A stretch of DNA of 64,000 nucleotides from Dysgonomonas sp. ZJ279 (GCF_011039205.1 NZ_JAAKEL010000001.1:744001-808000), one strand, 5' to 3'. Counted from the first letter of the stretch, positions 9,565 through 19,822 are shown. Notes: a model not told the origin generated them from the letters alone. Numbers and translations: made by a program.

Positions 9565-10692
9565 ATGAAAGAGCCAATTTGCCAAAGTTGTGGTATGCCG
9601 ATGGCTGCCACCGAACATTTTGGAAGCAATAGTAACAATAGTCGAAGCGATGACTATTGTTGCTTTTGTTTCCAGAAAGGACAGTTTACCGATGATAAGA
9701 GTTTAGATGAAACTATTGAAGATTCTATAAGCTATTTTGACGATTATCAGAAAATAGATGGGCGTTTTATAACAAAGGACGAGGTTGCATTAAAAGAAAG
9801 AATGAAGATCTCGATATTAAAGCGTTGGGCTTCGCACGAGAATACTCATCAGGAATATTATAAATCGGTAAATAGAGTAGTCGACTATATAAATGAGCAG
9901 TTGGCTTCATCTATTAATTTATCCGATTTGGCAGGCGTGGCTCACCTCTCAGATTTTCATTTTTATCGGATTTTTAAGGCTATAATGAATGAAAGCCCGG
10001 GTGATTATATCCAGCGGTTGAGGTTGGAAAAAACATCATTTATGTTGCAAACCACTAAACAGTCTTTGTCTGAAATTGCAGAACAGACCGGTTATCAGAG
10101 TCCTCATGCTCTGTCGAAAGCATTTAAGAAAAGATTTGGAATAAGTCCTTCAGTGTTTCGGAAACGGCCGGCAGAATTATCAGTTGCTATAAGAGAGCCG
10201 TTAGAAAACTTGTTGTTGCATCCTGAAATTAGAGAAATTCAATCTCAAGAAGTTGTCTATACACGTATTATAGATCCATTTAATTTTTCAGATGCTTATA
10301 CTAAGGCATGGGATAAACTTATTAATTATTTAAATATAAGTGGCATACCAAACGAAGATTATCAATATTTATGTTTAAGCCGTGATATTTCTACTATTAC
10401 CAATCCTAAGCATATTCGTATGTATGCATGTATAAACACAGCGAAAAAAATAAAGACGAGTGGTCATTTCGGTGTGCAAACTATTGAGGGTGGATTATAT
10501 GCTGTCTTTAAATATAAGGGTGCGTATGACAAACTCGAAATAGTATATTGTAATATTTACAGGTATTGGATTCCTCAAAGTGCTTTTCAGTTAAGAGACA
10601 ATATGTCTTTTGAAAAATATTTGAACAGCCCTAATCAAGTTGAAAAAGATGATTTATTGACAGAGGTATATATACCAGTAGTTCCTATTTGA
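9565..10692 (+). CDS. Fusion regulator: zinc ribbon + AraC HTH + GyrI-like effector domain
   Basis: A 375-residue three-part protein. Residues 1-80 form a zinc ribbon with C6, C9, C32 and C35. Residues about 90-200 are an AraC/XylS-type double helix-turn-helix; the second helix pair reads SLSEIAEQTGYQSPHALSKAF and is well conserved. Residues about 215-375 resemble the GyrI-like/SOUL effector-binding domain found behind AraC domains in Rob-type regulators, which binds small hydrophobic molecules. It is probably a transcription factor sensing a small ligand, perhaps with a redox or metal input through the ribbon (inference). It is in tandem with a free-standing ribbon paralogue; no target genes are evident. 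Confidence 0.8.
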   Translation: MKEPICQSCGMPMAATEHFGSNSNNSRSDDYCCFCFQKGQFTDDKSLDETIEDSISYFDDYQKIDGRFITKDEVALKERMKISILKRWASHENTHQEYYKSVNRVVDYINEQLASSINLSDLAGVAHLSDFHFYRIFKAIMNESPGDYIQRLRLEKTSFMLQTTKQSLSEIAEQTGYQSPHALSKAFKKRFGISPSVFRKRPAELSVAIREPLENLLLHPEIREIQSQEVVYTRIIDPFNFSDAYTKAWDKLINYLNISGIPNEDYQYLCLSRDISTITNPKHIRMYACINTAKKIKTSGHFGVQTIEGGLYAVFKYKGAYDKLEIVYCNIYRYWIPQSAFQLRDNMSFEKYLNSPNQVEKDDLLTEVYIPVVPI

Positions 10693-10936
10693 ATTTCATA
10701 GTAGCATATAATAGATAGTAACTGAGACATCGTTACAAAAATTAATGAAAGAAGGATGGCTCATTTTAGAGCTGTCATTCATGTTACACAGCAAAGAGTG
10801 TCAGATTTAATGCTAAATGATTGATATATTATGTTTTAAAACATATATGAAATATTTTCCGAGGAGTGAACATGTTTTTGTTTAACAATGTTAAATAGTT
10901 AGATCCGTGAGTATTTAACATCTAATTTAAGCTACT

Positions 10937-12127
10937 ATGAAAAATTATCTGATTTGCTCAAAAAAGGGCCGAAAGTTTAAGATCTTTATGAGTCTGATGG
11001 TATTCTTTGTGTTAATTGCTATTCCTTGCGAGGCCCAAATGGATGAGCCTTACCTTCATGGCCCTTCTGCATTATCTCATAATGAAATAGGAGTTTTCAC
11101 TTTTGACCAAGATATAGGGTATACCTCCGTGATTAGATGGGAAGTTACAGATGAAGACTTAGAAATAATAAGTAGAGGTGCAACGCAACTAACAGTTAGA
11201 GCAAAATCTCCGTTTTTCCTTAATAAATATACGACTGTTAAAGCTCATTTTCTAAAACAAGAAGGAACTGATAGGGAATATGATTCCAGATCATTTACCC
11301 TTACTCTAGTAAGTATGCTACCCCAAATTACCGCCTTTGACGAGTATGACTATCCTTTCTATCCCGGCGAGATACACAGATTATATTTGCCCAAATTGCC
11401 GGAAAGAACTACTATAAAATGGATTAATGGCGAAAATATGGAATTAAAGTTTGGGCAAGGTACAACAGAAGCCGGATTCCTTAAATATGGCAACTCTTAT
11501 GGAGAAGCTAGTGCGATACTTAATTATTACGGACATGAATTTATTATCAAATTTAGTGAGGCAATAGGGAACCGTCCTCCATTTGATATATGTTACAAAA
11601 GTATTCCGAAAGACCTTGGGATTACATGTTATCCTAAAATAAAGTCATGTCAATCTTCAGTCGTTCTTGGAGATCGTATTGTTTACTATATAGATGACTT
11701 CCCTAGTGATGCTGTCATAATTTGGGAAGAGGTTTTAAATGCCGTAGAGCCCACCTATAATGATGGAGCAGGAGTCGGATTGTATCATCACCAATATGCA
11801 TCCCATACAGCTATCCGAGAAGGTCGTGCAATGGTCAATGCTTCAGTTTATTATAATAATAAAAATTATTATTTATCAAATACTGAAGTTGTTGTAAATC
11901 CACCTAAAAAGAATGCGATTGAAGATGAAATCACGAATTTCAATTCTGACAAACAAATTATAAATTTGAGGGTATATAGTTTACAAGGTAATATTGTCTA
12001 TACAACAAAGGATACTAGAAATTTTAATATCAACAGCACAAGTCTTCAAAATGGTATTTATATTGTAGAAACAATTGATCAGGATGGTGATTTGTCACGA
12101 ACTAAGGTAATGAAAAATGAAGACTAA
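10937..12127 (+). CDS. Secreted protein with T9SS type A sorting domain
   Basis: A 396-residue protein with a hydrophobic signal segment after a basic N-terminus (about residues 14-34, ending in CEAQ). The middle (about 40-310) is beta-rich and looks like two or three PKD/Ig-like modules, with repeated short 'W-E' and 'Y' strands. The last 70 or so residues have the type IX sorting-domain layout: VYSLQGNIVYTT, then LQNGIYIVE, then a basic end KVMKNED. In this layout the domain directs transport by the T9SS and removal at the surface. PorE and PorD, encoded at 59-62 kb, support a T9SS in the organism. The passenger function is unknown. A hairpin terminator follows at 12161-12185. Confidence 0.65.
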   Translation: MKNYLICSKKGRKFKIFMSLMVFFVLIAIPCEAQMDEPYLHGPSALSHNEIGVFTFDQDIGYTSVIRWEVTDEDLEIISRGATQLTVRAKSPFFLNKYTTVKAHFLKQEGTDREYDSRSFTLTLVSMLPQITAFDEYDYPFYPGEIHRLYLPKLPERTTIKWINGENMELKFGQGTTEAGFLKYGNSYGEASAILNYYGHEFIIKFSEAIGNRPPFDICYKSIPKDLGITCYPKIKSCQSSVVLGDRIVYYIDDFPSDAVIIWEEVLNAVEPTYNDGAGVGLYHHQYASHTAIREGRAMVNASVYYNNKNYYLSNTEVVVNPPKKNAIEDEITNFNSDKQIINLRVYSLQGNIVYTTKDTRNFNINSTSLQNGIYIVETIDQDGDLSRTKVMKNED

Positions 12128-12160
12128 CTCTTCATTTGAGATTTAATATCATATACAGAA

Positions 12161-12185
12161 GCCCTGTATTCTTGCAGGGTTTTTG
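12161..12185 (+). terminator. Terminator after the T9SS cargo gene
   Basis: A short GC stem (CCCTG with CAGGG, 8-base loop) followed by T5. The rest of the gap to 12418 holds no gene that I can support; a CATCTTTG sequence near 12380 may be a weak -7 box for feoAB. Confidence 0.6.
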
Positions 12186-12417
12186 TTGAATACTCGCTTA
12201 TTCCACTCTTTTTTTCGCTGACTCAATTAGGCTAGCAATAAATGTTGTTAGCTCAATTCCCATTAAAATAAATGATGGCAGAACAGATATTTCACTTTCA
12301 GGTATATCTTTTATCGTCAACTCTTTATAATCATTCTAAATAAACTTCTTTTTATTCTTTATATGTAACAAAAAATACTCATCTTTGCATACCTAATATT
12401 AAAAGGAATTTGTAGAC

Positions 12418-14898
12418 ATGCTATTGTCCGATTTAAAAACAGGTGAAAAGGGAATTATCGTCAAAGTGAATGGCAGCGGAGCCTTCCGTAAACGTATCCT
12501 TGAGATGGGTTTTATTAAGGGTAAAACTATCAAGGTTATATTAAATGCGCCACTTAAAGATCCCATCAAATATAAAATAATGGATTATGAGGTATCACTT
12601 CGTAGAAGTGAGGCTCGATTAATCGAAATTGTTTATCCCGATATAAATAAGAAAGAAGAAGTGAAGTCAGTTCATAATTCTTTTAATATCTCTACTTCGG
12701 ATGAGCAAGAACCTATATCTCCGATCGCAAAAAAAACGACGAATAGTAAAAAAGTGATAACTGTAGCCCTCGTTGGTAATCCCAATGCAGGTAAAACTTC
12801 ATTGTTTAATATAGCTTCGGGTGCCCACGAACATGTAGGTAACTATGGTGGTGTGACAGTCGATTCGAAAGAAGGTAAGTTTAAACATGGTGGATATACT
12901 TTCCGTATAGTCGACCTTCCTGGTACATACTCATTGTCAGCATATACTCCGGAGGAGCTTTATGTGCGTAATCATATTGTAGAAGAAAAACCTGATGTTG
13001 TTATAAATATTGTAGCTTCATCTAATCTGGAACGTAATCTCTATTTGACTACAGAGTTGATAGATATGGAAGTGCCTATGGTGATTGCTCTTAATATGTA
13101 CGACGAGTTGGAGCAGGGTGGTAGCGAATTTAATTATCAGAAGCTGTCTAAAATGATAGGCATCCCGATGATTCCCACTGTTGCTAAAACAGGTGTCGGC
13201 ATAGGGGAATTGTTCGATGCAGCTATTCGCATCTATGAAGATAAAGAACCTATTGTCCGTCGCGTGCATATATATTATGGTAATACGGTAGAGAATGCTA
13301 TAAGTAAACTGAATATTCAATTAGAGAAATTAAAAGACATAAAGTTGCTTTTTCCTCGTCGCTATGTTTCAGTTAAATTATTGGAGAAGGACAAGGATGT
13401 CGAAAAATATGTAAACTCATTTCAGAATAATAAAGAATTGTTTGCGCTTCGGGATGCTGAAGTGAAAAATATAGAAGATACATTAAAAGAAGATACAGAA
13501 TCAGTCTTGACCGATGCCCGGTATGGTTTTGTGGCAGGAGGACTGAAAGAAACTTTAAAAGGAAAAACGAACGAATCGGATGCTACAAGTCTTATTGATG
13601 CCGTAGTTACTCATAAATACTTAGGCTTCCCGTTATTCTTCTTCTTTATGTGGGTTATGTTCGAATGTACATTCCGTTTGGGTGGCTATCCGATGGAGTG
13701 GATCGAAAGCGGTGTCGAGTTATTAGGTAACTTTGTTCGAGGGGTGATGTCTGATGGCATGCTCAAAGATTTGATTGTTGATGGTATAATAGGTGGAGTT
13801 GGTGGTGTTATCGTATTTCTTCCTAACATATTAATATTATACGCCTTTATATCCTTTATGGAAGACTCAGGTTATATGGCTCGGGCAGCATTTATTATGG
13901 ATAAGGTGATGCATAAAATGGGCTTGCATGGCAAATCGTTTATCCCACTTGTTATGGGATTCGGATGTAATGTCCCGGCTATACTGGCTTCGCGTACTAT
14001 AGAAAGTCGCAATAGCCGTATGATAACAATGCTCATAAATCCGTTTATGTCGTGTAGTGCCCGTTTGCCAGTGTATCTGCTGTTTGTGGGTGTTTTCTTC
14101 AAATCATACGCTAGTCTTGTTCTCTTTGGTCTTTATGTGGTGGGTATCTTGCTGGCTGTCATCTCAGCTCGCCTATTTAAGAGATATCTCTTCCCTGAAG
14201 AGGATACTCCTTTCGTGATGGAACTTCCGCCTTACAGAATACCTACGGTTCGTTCTGTATCAATACATATGTGGGATAAGTCGAGACAGTATTTAAGAAA
14301 GATGGGAGGGGTAATTTTGGTTGCTTCCATTATTATCTGGTTCTTAGGTTATTTTCCTCAGAATGAAGAAAGAGAGACCCAGTTTGATAACCAGATTGCT
14401 TTGGTAGAAACTCAATTCAATCAAAATACGATAAGTGAAACAGAGAAAGATGATCAAATAGAGCAAATTGAAGATCTGCGTAATATAGAACATCAGGAGA
14501 ATTCATATATCGGGCGTATTGGTAAAACGGTAGAACCGGTTATGCGTCCTTTAGGGTTTGATTGGAAGATAAGTGTAAGCTTGCTTTCAGGTATGGCAGC
14601 CAAGGAGGTTGTTGTTAGTACTTTAGGTGTTCTCTATACCGGTGATCCAGATAATCAGGAATCATTGAAGGCTCGTATAAGTAATGATGTTCAACCGGAT
14701 GGAGCATTAACGTTTACCCCTTTAGTTGTTCTGAGTTTATTACTCTTTGTTTTGATATACTTCCCTTGTGTGGCAACGATCGTGGCTATTAAAGAAGAAT
14801 CCGGGTCGTGGAAATGGGGGGCATTCAGTATTATCTATACAACGGGCTTAGCCTGGATCATATCATTTGCCGTTTTTCAGATTGGTAGTCTCTTCTGA
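12418..14898 (+). CDS. feoB: Ferrous iron transporter, FeoA-FeoB fusion
   Basis: An 826-residue fusion typical of Bacteroidales. Residues 1-75 are a FeoA SH3-like domain (MLLSDLKTGEKG, ILEMGF). A linker to about 115 is followed by the FeoB G domain with G1 GNPNAGKTS (about 121-129), G3 DLPGTYSL and G4 NMYD. From about residue 400 the membrane core has the gate motifs GFGCNVPAI and the late PCVATI, which line the Fe2+ path. It imports Fe2+ across the inner membrane and depends on GTP hydrolysis. A FeoB-associated Cys-rich protein lies downstream at 19956, separated from it by a SusC/SusD pair. Confidence 0.95.
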   Translation: MLLSDLKTGEKGIIVKVNGSGAFRKRILEMGFIKGKTIKVILNAPLKDPIKYKIMDYEVSLRRSEARLIEIVYPDINKKEEVKSVHNSFNISTSDEQEPISPIAKKTTNSKKVITVALVGNPNAGKTSLFNIASGAHEHVGNYGGVTVDSKEGKFKHGGYTFRIVDLPGTYSLSAYTPEELYVRNHIVEEKPDVVINIVASSNLERNLYLTTELIDMEVPMVIALNMYDELEQGGSEFNYQKLSKMIGIPMIPTVAKTGVGIGELFDAAIRIYEDKEPIVRRVHIYYGNTVENAISKLNIQLEKLKDIKLLFPRRYVSVKLLEKDKDVEKYVNSFQNNKELFALRDAEVKNIEDTLKEDTESVLTDARYGFVAGGLKETLKGKTNESDATSLIDAVVTHKYLGFPLFFFFMWVMFECTFRLGGYPMEWIESGVELLGNFVRGVMSDGMLKDLIVDGIIGGVGGVIVFLPNILILYAFISFMEDSGYMARAAFIMDKVMHKMGLHGKSFIPLVMGFGCNVPAILASRTIESRNSRMITMLINPFMSCSARLPVYLLFVGVFFKSYASLVLFGLYVVGILLAVISARLFKRYLFPEEDTPFVMELPPYRIPTVRSVSIHMWDKSRQYLRKMGGVILVASIIIWFLGYFPQNEERETQFDNQIALVETQFNQNTISETEKDDQIEQIEDLRNIEHQENSYIGRIGKTVEPVMRPLGFDWKISVSLLSGMAAKEVVVSTLGVLYTGDPDNQESLKARISNDVQPDGALTFTPLVVLSLLLFVLIYFPCVATIVAIKEESGSWKWGAFSIIYTTGLAWIISFAVFQIGSLF

Positions 14899-14923
14899 CT
14901 AATCAACTCATAGTATAATAATT

Positions 14924-14957
14924 AGGGTGTAGTAAAAAGCTGCACCCTATTTTTTTA
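14924..14957 (+). terminator. Terminator after feoAB
   Basis: A 9-bp stem (AGGGTGTAG with CTGCACCCT, one G-U pair) followed by a T7 run directly after the feoAB stop. It separates feoAB from the SusC/D unit. Confidence 0.85.
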
Positions 14958-15289
14958 TAACAAATTTGAACGAAATAAGTGTTAAAAGGTATTTTAACGG
15001 TCTCTAACCTTGATGTATTGTTATAATGTAATCCTGTTTTGTGTAGAGTAATGAAGCATTGTGTCATATTTTTTGCCATTTTTGCCTTGCTATTTCTTGT
15101 TTGTTGTGTTAAAATAGCCTGTTTGTGTATCAAATTGATAATATTAGCATATTTTAAATTCAGTTTGTTTGTTAGGTGAAAAATGCATAAATTTGTGACT
15201 TCTTAAGCAAACTAATGCAAAAAAACTCAATATAATATCAAAGTGTTAGGGAAAGTTGTTTTTAATTTTTAATATAAAGTAGTGTTTGT
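14958..15289 (+). promoter_or_regulatory. Promoter and leader region of the SusC/SusD operon
   Basis: This 330-base gap holds no gene. Near its right end is a well-formed Bacteroidetes promoter: -33 TTTG at 15164-15167, a 20-base spacer and -7 TAAATTTG at 15188-15195. The predicted start is near 15202, giving a leader of about 88 bases. At the left end is a perfect inverted repeat, GTTAAAA-GGTA-TTTTAAC (14981-14998), which could be an operator, although it lies about 180 bases upstream of the promoter. Confidence 0.6.
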
Positions 15290-18200
15290 ATGAAAAAAAG
15301 AGTGATGTTGATTTTATCCTGCTTATTTTTAAGTATAGGATTTATTGCGGCACAAATAAAGGTCTCTGGGGTCGTTGTTGACCAAATGGGAGAGGCTGTT
15401 ATTGGTGCATCGGTTGTAGTGAAAAACACAACAGTCGGAACTATTACTGACGTGGATGGTAATTTTACTATCAGCGTGCCAGCTAATAGGAATACCTTAG
15501 TCTTCGCTATAATAGGTATGAGGACAAAAGAAGAAGCGGTATCCCCAAACATGAGAGTTGTCATGGAAGAGGATGCAGCTTTATTGGATGAAGTAGTAAT
15601 TACCGGATATGGTGTTACAAAAAAGAGGGCATTTACAGGTGCTGCATCTTCGCTTGATGCTACTACCATTGCCTCTAGAACTGATGCTAATCCGATAAAA
15701 GCATTGGATGGTATAATACCGGGACTTCAGATGAATATTGCATCTGGACAGCCAGGAGCTCCTGCTAATATATACATTCGTGGACGCAATTCGATTAATT
15801 CAGGTACTCAGCCATTATATATAATAGATGGTGTGCCTATTAATGCAGATCCAATGGGTATTCGTAAAAGTGAAGGGTCAGAAATAAGCCCTTTATCTAC
15901 GCTGAATGCTTCGGATATCGAGAATATCACAGTGCTAAAAGATGCGACAGCGACTTCTATATATGGAGCGAGAGCTGCAAATGGTGTAATTGTAATTACA
16001 ACCAAAAGAGGTTCGGGCGGCCGTACATCAGTAAACTTTACTGCAAAAATGGGATATGAAGCCAGACCTCGTGTACCTAAAAATTATAAAACTGTAAATG
16101 CTGCAGAATATACAGAATTGTATGTTGAATCAATGCAAAATGATTATAGAGTAAATGGAGCTGACTCCGGTACTGCTTATTATCTTGGGAATGATTATCC
16201 ATTGACAGCAGAAGGTATGAGGCAGTTTTTGTATGACGATTCTGAAGCTGTTGCAGGTACAGATACAGATTGGTTTAAAGAAGTAACTAGAACTGGCTTT
16301 GTTCAAGAATATGGTCTTGATATACAAGGTGGAGGTGAATCTTCTACTGCTGCAAAATACTTTTTATCATTTAATTATTTATCAAACGAAGCATTTATAA
16401 GAGGAAAGGATTTATCTCGTTACTCTCTTCGTCTAAATTTAGATCAAGCACCTTCTAAATTTGTAAGATTTGGTGTTAATACAAATTTATCACTGACCGA
16501 AACTAATATGGGTGCTGGAGGAGGATATTTTTCAGATCCAGTTACTTTGGCATACCAATTGTCTCCTCTTTATCCTGTGAAAGATGAAAAGGGAGATTGG
16601 TTTTTTAATCAGACGGGTTATAATCCAGTTGCTCAACGTAGCGAACTTGGAGATAAAACTCAAGGAAAACAATATCGAATGTTGATATCTCCTTATGTTC
16701 AATTATATCTGCCTAAAGACTTGGTATTTCAATCGAAATTAGGTGTTGACCTCTATTTCTTAGATGAATTTGGATATTGGTCTTTTCTTCAACCACAAGG
16801 AGCATCTATAAGAGGTTTAGGTGAAAATGCTAACTCAAGAAATCTTTATATTACTTGGACTAATACATTGAATTACTCTAAAACATTTGGTGAGAAGCAT
16901 CATCTTAACGTTCTTTTAGGTCAGGAAATTCAAAAGACTAGTATGAAAGAGGCTTATTTGGAGGCTACTAACTATGCAGTTGATTATTTGACCGAAGTTG
17001 AACTAGCATCAGTACCAAGCACTGCAAGTACTACACGGAATGATGTGGCATTAGCTTCATTTTTTGCAAATGCAGAATATGACTATATGAGTAAATACTA
17101 TCTTTCTGGTAGTTTTAGATATGACGGATCTTCTCGTTTCGGTTCGAACCATAGATGGGCTTCATTTTGGTCAGTCGGTGGTAAATATAGACTTACAGAA
17201 GAACAGGCAGTGAAGGATGCAACAGAAAGTTGGCTTGATAATGCTACATTGAGAATGAGTTATGGAACAACAGGTAACCAGGAAGTTGGAAGCCAAGACA
17301 GTAATGTCGAAGATAATAGCCCTCTTTATGCATCACGTAATTTATATTATTTTGGCCGTAATTATAATGGTCTTCCCGGAAGTGGTCATCTACAGTGGGG
17401 AAATCCGGATTTGAAATGGGAGCAAACCAATAAATTCAATGTGGGAGTTGATTTTAGTTTCTTGAAAAGATTCACAGTTGAGGTTGATTACTATAATCAT
17501 AAAACAACAGATATGGTATTCAATGTGCCTATATCTATGGTCACAGGATTACAATATTATTTGACGAATATCGGAGAATTATCTAATCACGGATTTGAGG
17601 TATCATTAAATGCTAATATAATCAGAAGTAAAGATTTGGATTGGAGTGTTCTTTTGACTGCTGCTAAAAATAAAAATGAGGTTAAGAAATTAAGTACAGA
17701 TGCTCCAATTGAGACTGCTACTACCATCATAAAAGCCGGTAGTCCTCTTAATTCATTCAAAATGAAAGAATGGGCTGGTGTTGATCCAGAAACAGGAAAC
17801 CCTACTTGGTACTTAAATGCAGAAGGGGATGAGACTACAACCAGTTATGCTAGAGCTGCAAAAAGAGAATTGGGTGATGCTAATCCCACTTTACAAGGAG
17901 CTTTTTCTACAACGCTGAGATGGAAAAATTTCGATTTGTTACTTCAACTAAATTATTCTTTAGGAGGAAAAATTTATGGAAACCATTTGCGCTATGACGA
18001 ACAAGTAGGAAGTAGTGCATGGGATACATTTACCAAATATGTATATGATAACAGATGGCAAAAACCGGGTGATATAACAGACGTACCTAGTATGATGTTT
18101 TTAGATGACCGTAACTCGAACGCTGCTTCTTCAAGGTTCTTGATGGATGGAGACTTTTTGAAAATCCGCGCTTTGGCATTCGGATATAATATACCATCTG

Positions 18201-18382
18201 AAATACTTAAGTCGGCAAAGATTGCTAACGCTAGAGTGTTCGTGAATGCAGACAATATTTATACATTTGCAAAATCTAATTATAGAGGTTTTGACCCTTC
18301 TGGTGTTGCTGCAAATGGTATCCAATGGTGGAACTATCCGACTCCAAGAACTGTATTATTTGGGTTGACTTTAGGTTTTTAA
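15290..18382 (+). CDS. SusC/RagA-family TonB-dependent outer-membrane transporter
   Basis: A 1030-residue transporter. A signal peptide (about 1-22, ending IAAQ) is followed by a carboxypeptidase-D regulatory-like domain (about 24-100; VSGVVVDQMGEAVIGASV). Next come the DEVVITGYG segment typical of SusC proteins, a plug domain (about 110-230, with LYIIDGVPI and TSIYGARAANGVIVITTKRG), and a large beta-barrel ending in a C-terminal Phe (LGLTLGF). It takes up a nutrient across the outer membrane using TonB energy, with the SusD partner 21 bases downstream as lid. There are no glycoside hydrolases, sulfatases, peptidases or sigma/anti-sigma genes next to it, so the substrate is unknown. Its position inside the feo locus may be a hint. 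Confidence 0.95.
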   Translation: MKKRVMLILSCLFLSIGFIAAQIKVSGVVVDQMGEAVIGASVVVKNTTVGTITDVDGNFTISVPANRNTLVFAIIGMRTKEEAVSPNMRVVMEEDAALLDEVVITGYGVTKKRAFTGAASSLDATTIASRTDANPIKALDGIIPGLQMNIASGQPGAPANIYIRGRNSINSGTQPLYIIDGVPINADPMGIRKSEGSEISPLSTLNASDIENITVLKDATATSIYGARAANGVIVITTKRGSGGRTSVNFTAKMGYEARPRVPKNYKTVNAAEYTELYVESMQNDYRVNGADSGTAYYLGNDYPLTAEGMRQFLYDDSEAVAGTDTDWFKEVTRTGFVQEYGLDIQGGGESSTAAKYFLSFNYLSNEAFIRGKDLSRYSLRLNLDQAPSKFVRFGVNTNLSLTETNMGAGGGYFSDPVTLAYQLSPLYPVKDEKGDWFFNQTGYNPVAQRSELGDKTQGKQYRMLISPYVQLYLPKDLVFQSKLGVDLYFLDEFGYWSFLQPQGASIRGLGENANSRNLYITWTNTLNYSKTFGEKHHLNVLLGQEIQKTSMKEAYLEATNYAVDYLTEVELASVPSTASTTRNDVALASFFANAEYDYMSKYYLSGSFRYDGSSRFGSNHRWASFWSVGGKYRLTEEQAVKDATESWLDNATLRMSYGTTGNQEVGSQDSNVEDNSPLYASRNLYYFGRNYNGLPGSGHLQWGNPDLKWEQTNKFNVGVDFSFLKRFTVEVDYYNHKTTDMVFNVPISMVTGLQYYLTNIGELSNHGFEVSLNANIIRSKDLDWSVLLTAAKNKNEVKKLSTDAPIETATTIIKAGSPLNSFKMKEWAGVDPETGNPTWYLNAEGDETTTSYARAAKRELGDANPTLQGAFSTTLRWKNFDLLLQLNYSLGGKIYGNHLRYDEQVGSSAWDTFTKYVYDNRWQKPGDITDVPSMMFLDDRNSNAASSRFLMDGDFLKIRALAFGYNIPSEILKSAKIANARVFVNADNIYTFAKSNYRGFDPSGVAANGIQWWNYPTPRTVLFGLTLGF

Positions 18383-18403
18383 CTATTTTAAAAGAAATTG
18401 ATA

Positions 18404-19822
18404 ATGAAAAAAATATCTAAATTTATATTTATAGCTGCATTATCCCTGTCTGTAGTATCTTGTGATTCTTTTTTAGATGTGGATAACTTTCAGGAGATAC
18501 CGGCAGAAGAGGCTTATGCAACACCTCAGGATGTTACTAATGGTATGGTTGGTGCTTATTGGTCGCTGGGTACATATCGTTTTTATGGAAGATCGGTTGT
18601 TGCTGTAGGCGATATGGGAGCTGATATTTCAGTTGCTAACCCGTCTACGTCACATCTTTATACAATCAGTACATATACTTTTACTGAAACTGATACCTAT
18701 CTTAAGGAAATGTGGTATTATGGTTATAAAGTTGTAGACGGTGCATTTAAAACAATCGAGGGAGGAAAAGCCCTTTTGGAAAAAGGCGCCAGAGAATCAG
18801 ATCAACCGGCTTTATATAGTGCAATTTCTCAATCTTATTCGTTAAGTGCATTATCTTATTTTACACTTGTAAATTTATATGGACTTCCTTATCAGGCTGG
18901 AGGTAATAATACCCAAATAGGGGTTCCGGTATTGAAAAAGGCATTATTGCCTTTTGAAGATATTAAGAGAGCTACAGTAGAAGAGGTGTATATACAAATA
19001 TTGAATGATATAGCGAATGCAAAAGAATATTTGAATAAGCTTGATGATGGCACGAAGGCAAGTATAAATCAGTTTTTCTTTAATGAAGCTGCTATTTATG
19101 CTTTAGAGGCTCGCGTACATCTTTATATGGGGCGATATGCCAAAGCTATTGTAGCAGCACAGAAAGCGATTGACTTAAGGTCATCGGGTGATGTGTCAAA
19201 TGAATTTTATATAAAAATGTGGTCGTCAGTAGCAATAACAGATGAAGATATTTTTACTATATCTAAAACTGAGGCAGATAACCTTTCTGCTAACTCTTTG
19301 AATACATTATATGATACTTATAGGGCTGCAATAAGCTCGACTCTAAAGTCTTACTTTAAGAGTACGGATATACGACTTGGCTTGATTTCGGGAACTCACC
19401 CGAAGAAGTTTGACGGTTTGCCATCTTCATCATCGACAAGTAATATTCCGGTTTTCAGAAAATCAGAAATGTATTTGATTATTGCGGAATCACAAGCCCG
19501 TTTAGATCAGATAGCTCCTGCAAAAACTGCTTTATTATATACAGCTAAACGTAATACCGCTATTCAGACAGTTGCAGATTTGCCTTCGACGAAGGCGGAT
19601 TTACTTAAGTTTATTGAGGAGGAAAGAATCCGTGAATTTTTCCAAGAAGGTCACAGATGGTATGAAGCAAGAAGAACTAATAGTAAAATTACTGTAAATG
19701 TTGCGGGTGCAGGATTGTTTGATGTAGCTAAATTTGTTTATCCGCTACCTGCAGACGAAATAAATGCGACGGGAGGAGTTTCTGAGCAAAATGATGGATG
19801 GATCGATAATCTACCACATTGA
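18404..19822 (+). CDS. SusD/RagB-family nutrient-binding lipoprotein
   Basis: A 472-residue outer-membrane lipoprotein. The lipobox (SVVSC, Cys at about residue 21) follows a short hydrophobic leader. TPR-like helical SusD regions and the C-terminal RagB/SusD block EFFQEGHRWYEARRT follow. The frame also allows a TTG two codons earlier at 18398; the ATG at 18404 gives the standard MKK signal. It caps the SusC barrel encoded immediately upstream. A strong terminator at 19851-19880 closes the two-gene operon. At 472 residues it is somewhat shorter than many polysaccharide-binding SusD proteins, which tend to exceed 500. Confidence 0.93.
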   Translation: MKKISKFIFIAALSLSVVSCDSFLDVDNFQEIPAEEAYATPQDVTNGMVGAYWSLGTYRFYGRSVVAVGDMGADISVANPSTSHLYTISTYTFTETDTYLKEMWYYGYKVVDGAFKTIEGGKALLEKGARESDQPALYSAISQSYSLSALSYFTLVNLYGLPYQAGGNNTQIGVPVLKKALLPFEDIKRATVEEVYIQILNDIANAKEYLNKLDDGTKASINQFFFNEAAIYALEARVHLYMGRYAKAIVAAQKAIDLRSSGDVSNEFYIKMWSSVAITDEDIFTISKTEADNLSANSLNTLYDTYRAAISSTLKSYFKSTDIRLGLISGTHPKKFDGLPSSSSTSNIPVFRKSEMYLIIAESQARLDQIAPAKTALLYTAKRNTAIQTVADLPSTKADLLKFIEEERIREFFQEGHRWYEARRTNSKITVNVAGAGLFDVAKFVYPLPADEINATGGVSEQNDGWIDNLPH

